Shown here piece after piece: positions 11,943 to 12,727 of a stretch of 12,727 nt of DNA. A program made the translations under genes and the position numbers. The stretch covers positions 1 to 12,727 of the forward strand of contig VAWY01000120.1 in NCBI GenBank assembly GCA_005888335.1, in the 5' to 3' direction. Position 1 is the stretch's first letter; the number at the start of each line of letters is the position of its first letter. This DNA is from Actinomycetota bacterium. GTDB taxonomy: Bacteria; Actinomycetota; Thermoleophilia; Solirubrobacterales; Solirubrobacteraceae. The notes below the pieces were generated by a model. That model did no database searches. It was given only the letters and a program-made list of their open reading frames with translations, and was not told the DNA's origin.

Positions 11943-12727
11943 CCCGGCAGGAGCTTGCCGGGGTTCATGATCCCGGCGGGGTCGAGGCGCTCCTTGGCCG
12001 CGCGCAGCGCCTCGAGGCCGAGCTCGCCGGCCTCGGCGCCCAGCCAGCGGACGTGGTCGCGGCCGATCGCGTGGTGGTGGGTGATCGTCGCGCCCGCGGC
12101 GACGATCGCCTCGCTCGCCGCCTCCTTGGCCGCGCGCCACTGCTCGAGCTCGGCGCCCGGTTGCGCGCGGGCGAGGAACGTGAAGTACAGCGAGGCGCCT
12201 GTCTCGTAGAGGTGGGAGATGTGGCAGAGGACCAGCGGGGGCGTGGCGCGGGCGCGCAGCGCGGCGCGCAGGGCACCGGCCACGTTGCGGTACAGGTCGT
12301 CCAGGCGCGACCAGCGGTGAGCGGTCTCGAGCGTCTCGACGAGCACGCCGTGGTCGAGGAGGTCGTCGCGCAGGTAGGGGCCCTCGAAGCGCGCGCGGGC
12401 CCACGCGCGGCCCGGCGCGGCGCCGAGCGGCACCGCGCCGGCGTGGCGCAGGACGGCCAGCGACCGCGCGCGCCGGCGGCGCACGTGGTGGCCGGCGCCC
12501 TCCCAGCCGACGATGGCCAGGCAGCCCCCGCGGATCCCGCGCGCGCGCAGGTAGAGGCCCATCGCCCGCGTGGCGCGGCTCTCGCCGGCGAGCGTGAGCG
12601 TCAGCCGCGTCTCGTCCTCGTCGCTCAGGCGGGCGACGTCGGGGGCGGCGTCGCGCTGGGCGCACGCGCGCAGCGCTTCGGCGCCCTCGGCGAACGAGGC
12701 GAAGACCACGCCCTCGTAGCGCCGCAC
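11939..12727 (-). CDS. FAD-linked oxidase, alkyldihydroxyacetonephosphate synthase-like, C-terminal part
   Basis: Only the C-terminal 262 residues are in the window; the gene continues past the right edge, since the FAD-binding PCMH-type domain expected in a roughly 520-550-aa protein is missing. The visible part begins RRYEGVVFASFAEG, inside the substrate (cap) domain of the VAO/GlcD family. It contains DVARLSDEDETRL, CHISHLYETGASLYFTFLA (fragment residues 168-186), GATITHHHAIGRDH with three adjacent His (217-219), and the closing LDPAGIMNPGKLLP FAD-oxidase signature. The triple His with the YETGASLYF block is characteristic of the alkyldihydroxyacetonephosphate synthase branch (ether-lipid synthesis in eukaryotes). 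Bacterial members are mostly uncharacterised and may use other substrates. The stop lies 17 nt from the convergent gene's stop, with a hairpin across both. Confidence 0.88.
   Translation of the reverse strand: MRRYEGVVFASFAEGAEALRACAQRDAAPDVARLSDEDETRLTLTLAGESRATRAMGLYLRARGIRGGCLAIVGWEGAGHHVRRRRARSLAVLRHAGAVPLGAAPGRAWARARFEGPYLRDDLLDHGVLVETLETAHRWSRLDDLYRNVAGALRAALRARATPPLVLCHISHLYETGASLYFTFLARAQPGAELEQWRAAKEAASEAIVAAGATITHHHAIGRDHVRWLGAEAGELGLEALRAAKERLDPAGIMNPGKLLPG

Noticed and set aside
11040..12665. A 541-codon minus-strand open frame
   Set aside because: It is antisense to the HTH membrane protein in its downstream part and out of frame with the FAD oxidase in its upstream part; the product is Arg-rich low complexity.
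1..12727. CRISPR arrays, insertion sequences, phage or defence genes, tRNA or rRNA
   Set aside because: No regular repeats, transposase or integrase motifs, terminal inverted repeats or tRNA-like cloverleaf sequences were seen; the content is housekeeping and regulatory.

Overview
The window is very GC-rich, densely packed DNA (above 70% G+C by eye). GTG starts are frequent, intergenic gaps are short, and no mobile elements, tRNA/rRNA genes or CRISPR arrays are visible. Several features suggest a high-GC actinomycete-type bacterium: a two-CBS-domain cystathionine beta-synthase of about 463 aa, a cyclic-di-AMP (ydaO-type) riboswitch ahead of an RlpA-like secreted protein, a DUF3105-like protein, an anti-sigma-K-like extracellular domain, and -10 boxes placed directly before start codons. 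A deep-branching group such as Thermoleophilia/Solirubrobacterales is my guess; this is inference, not proof.

Layout. (1) 1-2383, minus: a cbs-metB transsulfuration pair with an ATGA overlap; metB runs off the left edge. Divergent from it at 2492-2989 is an Lrp/AsnC regulator, and the 108-bp gap between them holds an inverted repeat that may be its operator. (2) 2994-6218, minus: a compact four-gene set behind a c-di-AMP riboswitch. In transcription order it is riboswitch, RlpA-like secreted protein, DNA polymerase IV (dinB), alpha/beta hydrolase, and a conserved protein of unknown function. (3) 6219-7418, minus: a metal-dependent amidohydrolase, divergent from (4) a plus-strand run at 7443-10535: a membrane-anchored DUF3105-like protein, glutamine-dependent NAD+ synthetase, and a secreted lipase. 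(5) 10532-10936, minus: a PaaI-type hotdog thioesterase, divergent from (6) a plus-strand membrane protein at 10971-11921 with a sigma-region-4-like HTH inside and an anti-sigma-K-like domain outside. (7) 11939-12727, minus: the C-terminal part of an alkyldihydroxyacetonephosphate-synthase-like FAD enzyme, cut by the right edge.

How the parts fit together. The left genes make cysteine from homocysteine, or the reverse, probably under the divergent Lrp-type regulator. The riboswitch puts a cell-wall protein, and perhaps a translesion polymerase, under c-di-AMP, the nucleotide that DisA-type cyclases make while monitoring DNA integrity. That link is the most interesting hypothesis here. Two divergent intergenic gaps of 24 and 34 bp carry back-to-back -10-like hexamers, consistent with bidirectional promoters driving leaderless mRNAs. 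No gene-free stretch exceeds 300 bases; the longest, 6002-6218, is filled by the riboswitch leader and its probable promoter. I found no clearly new multi-gene system; the leads are regulatory.
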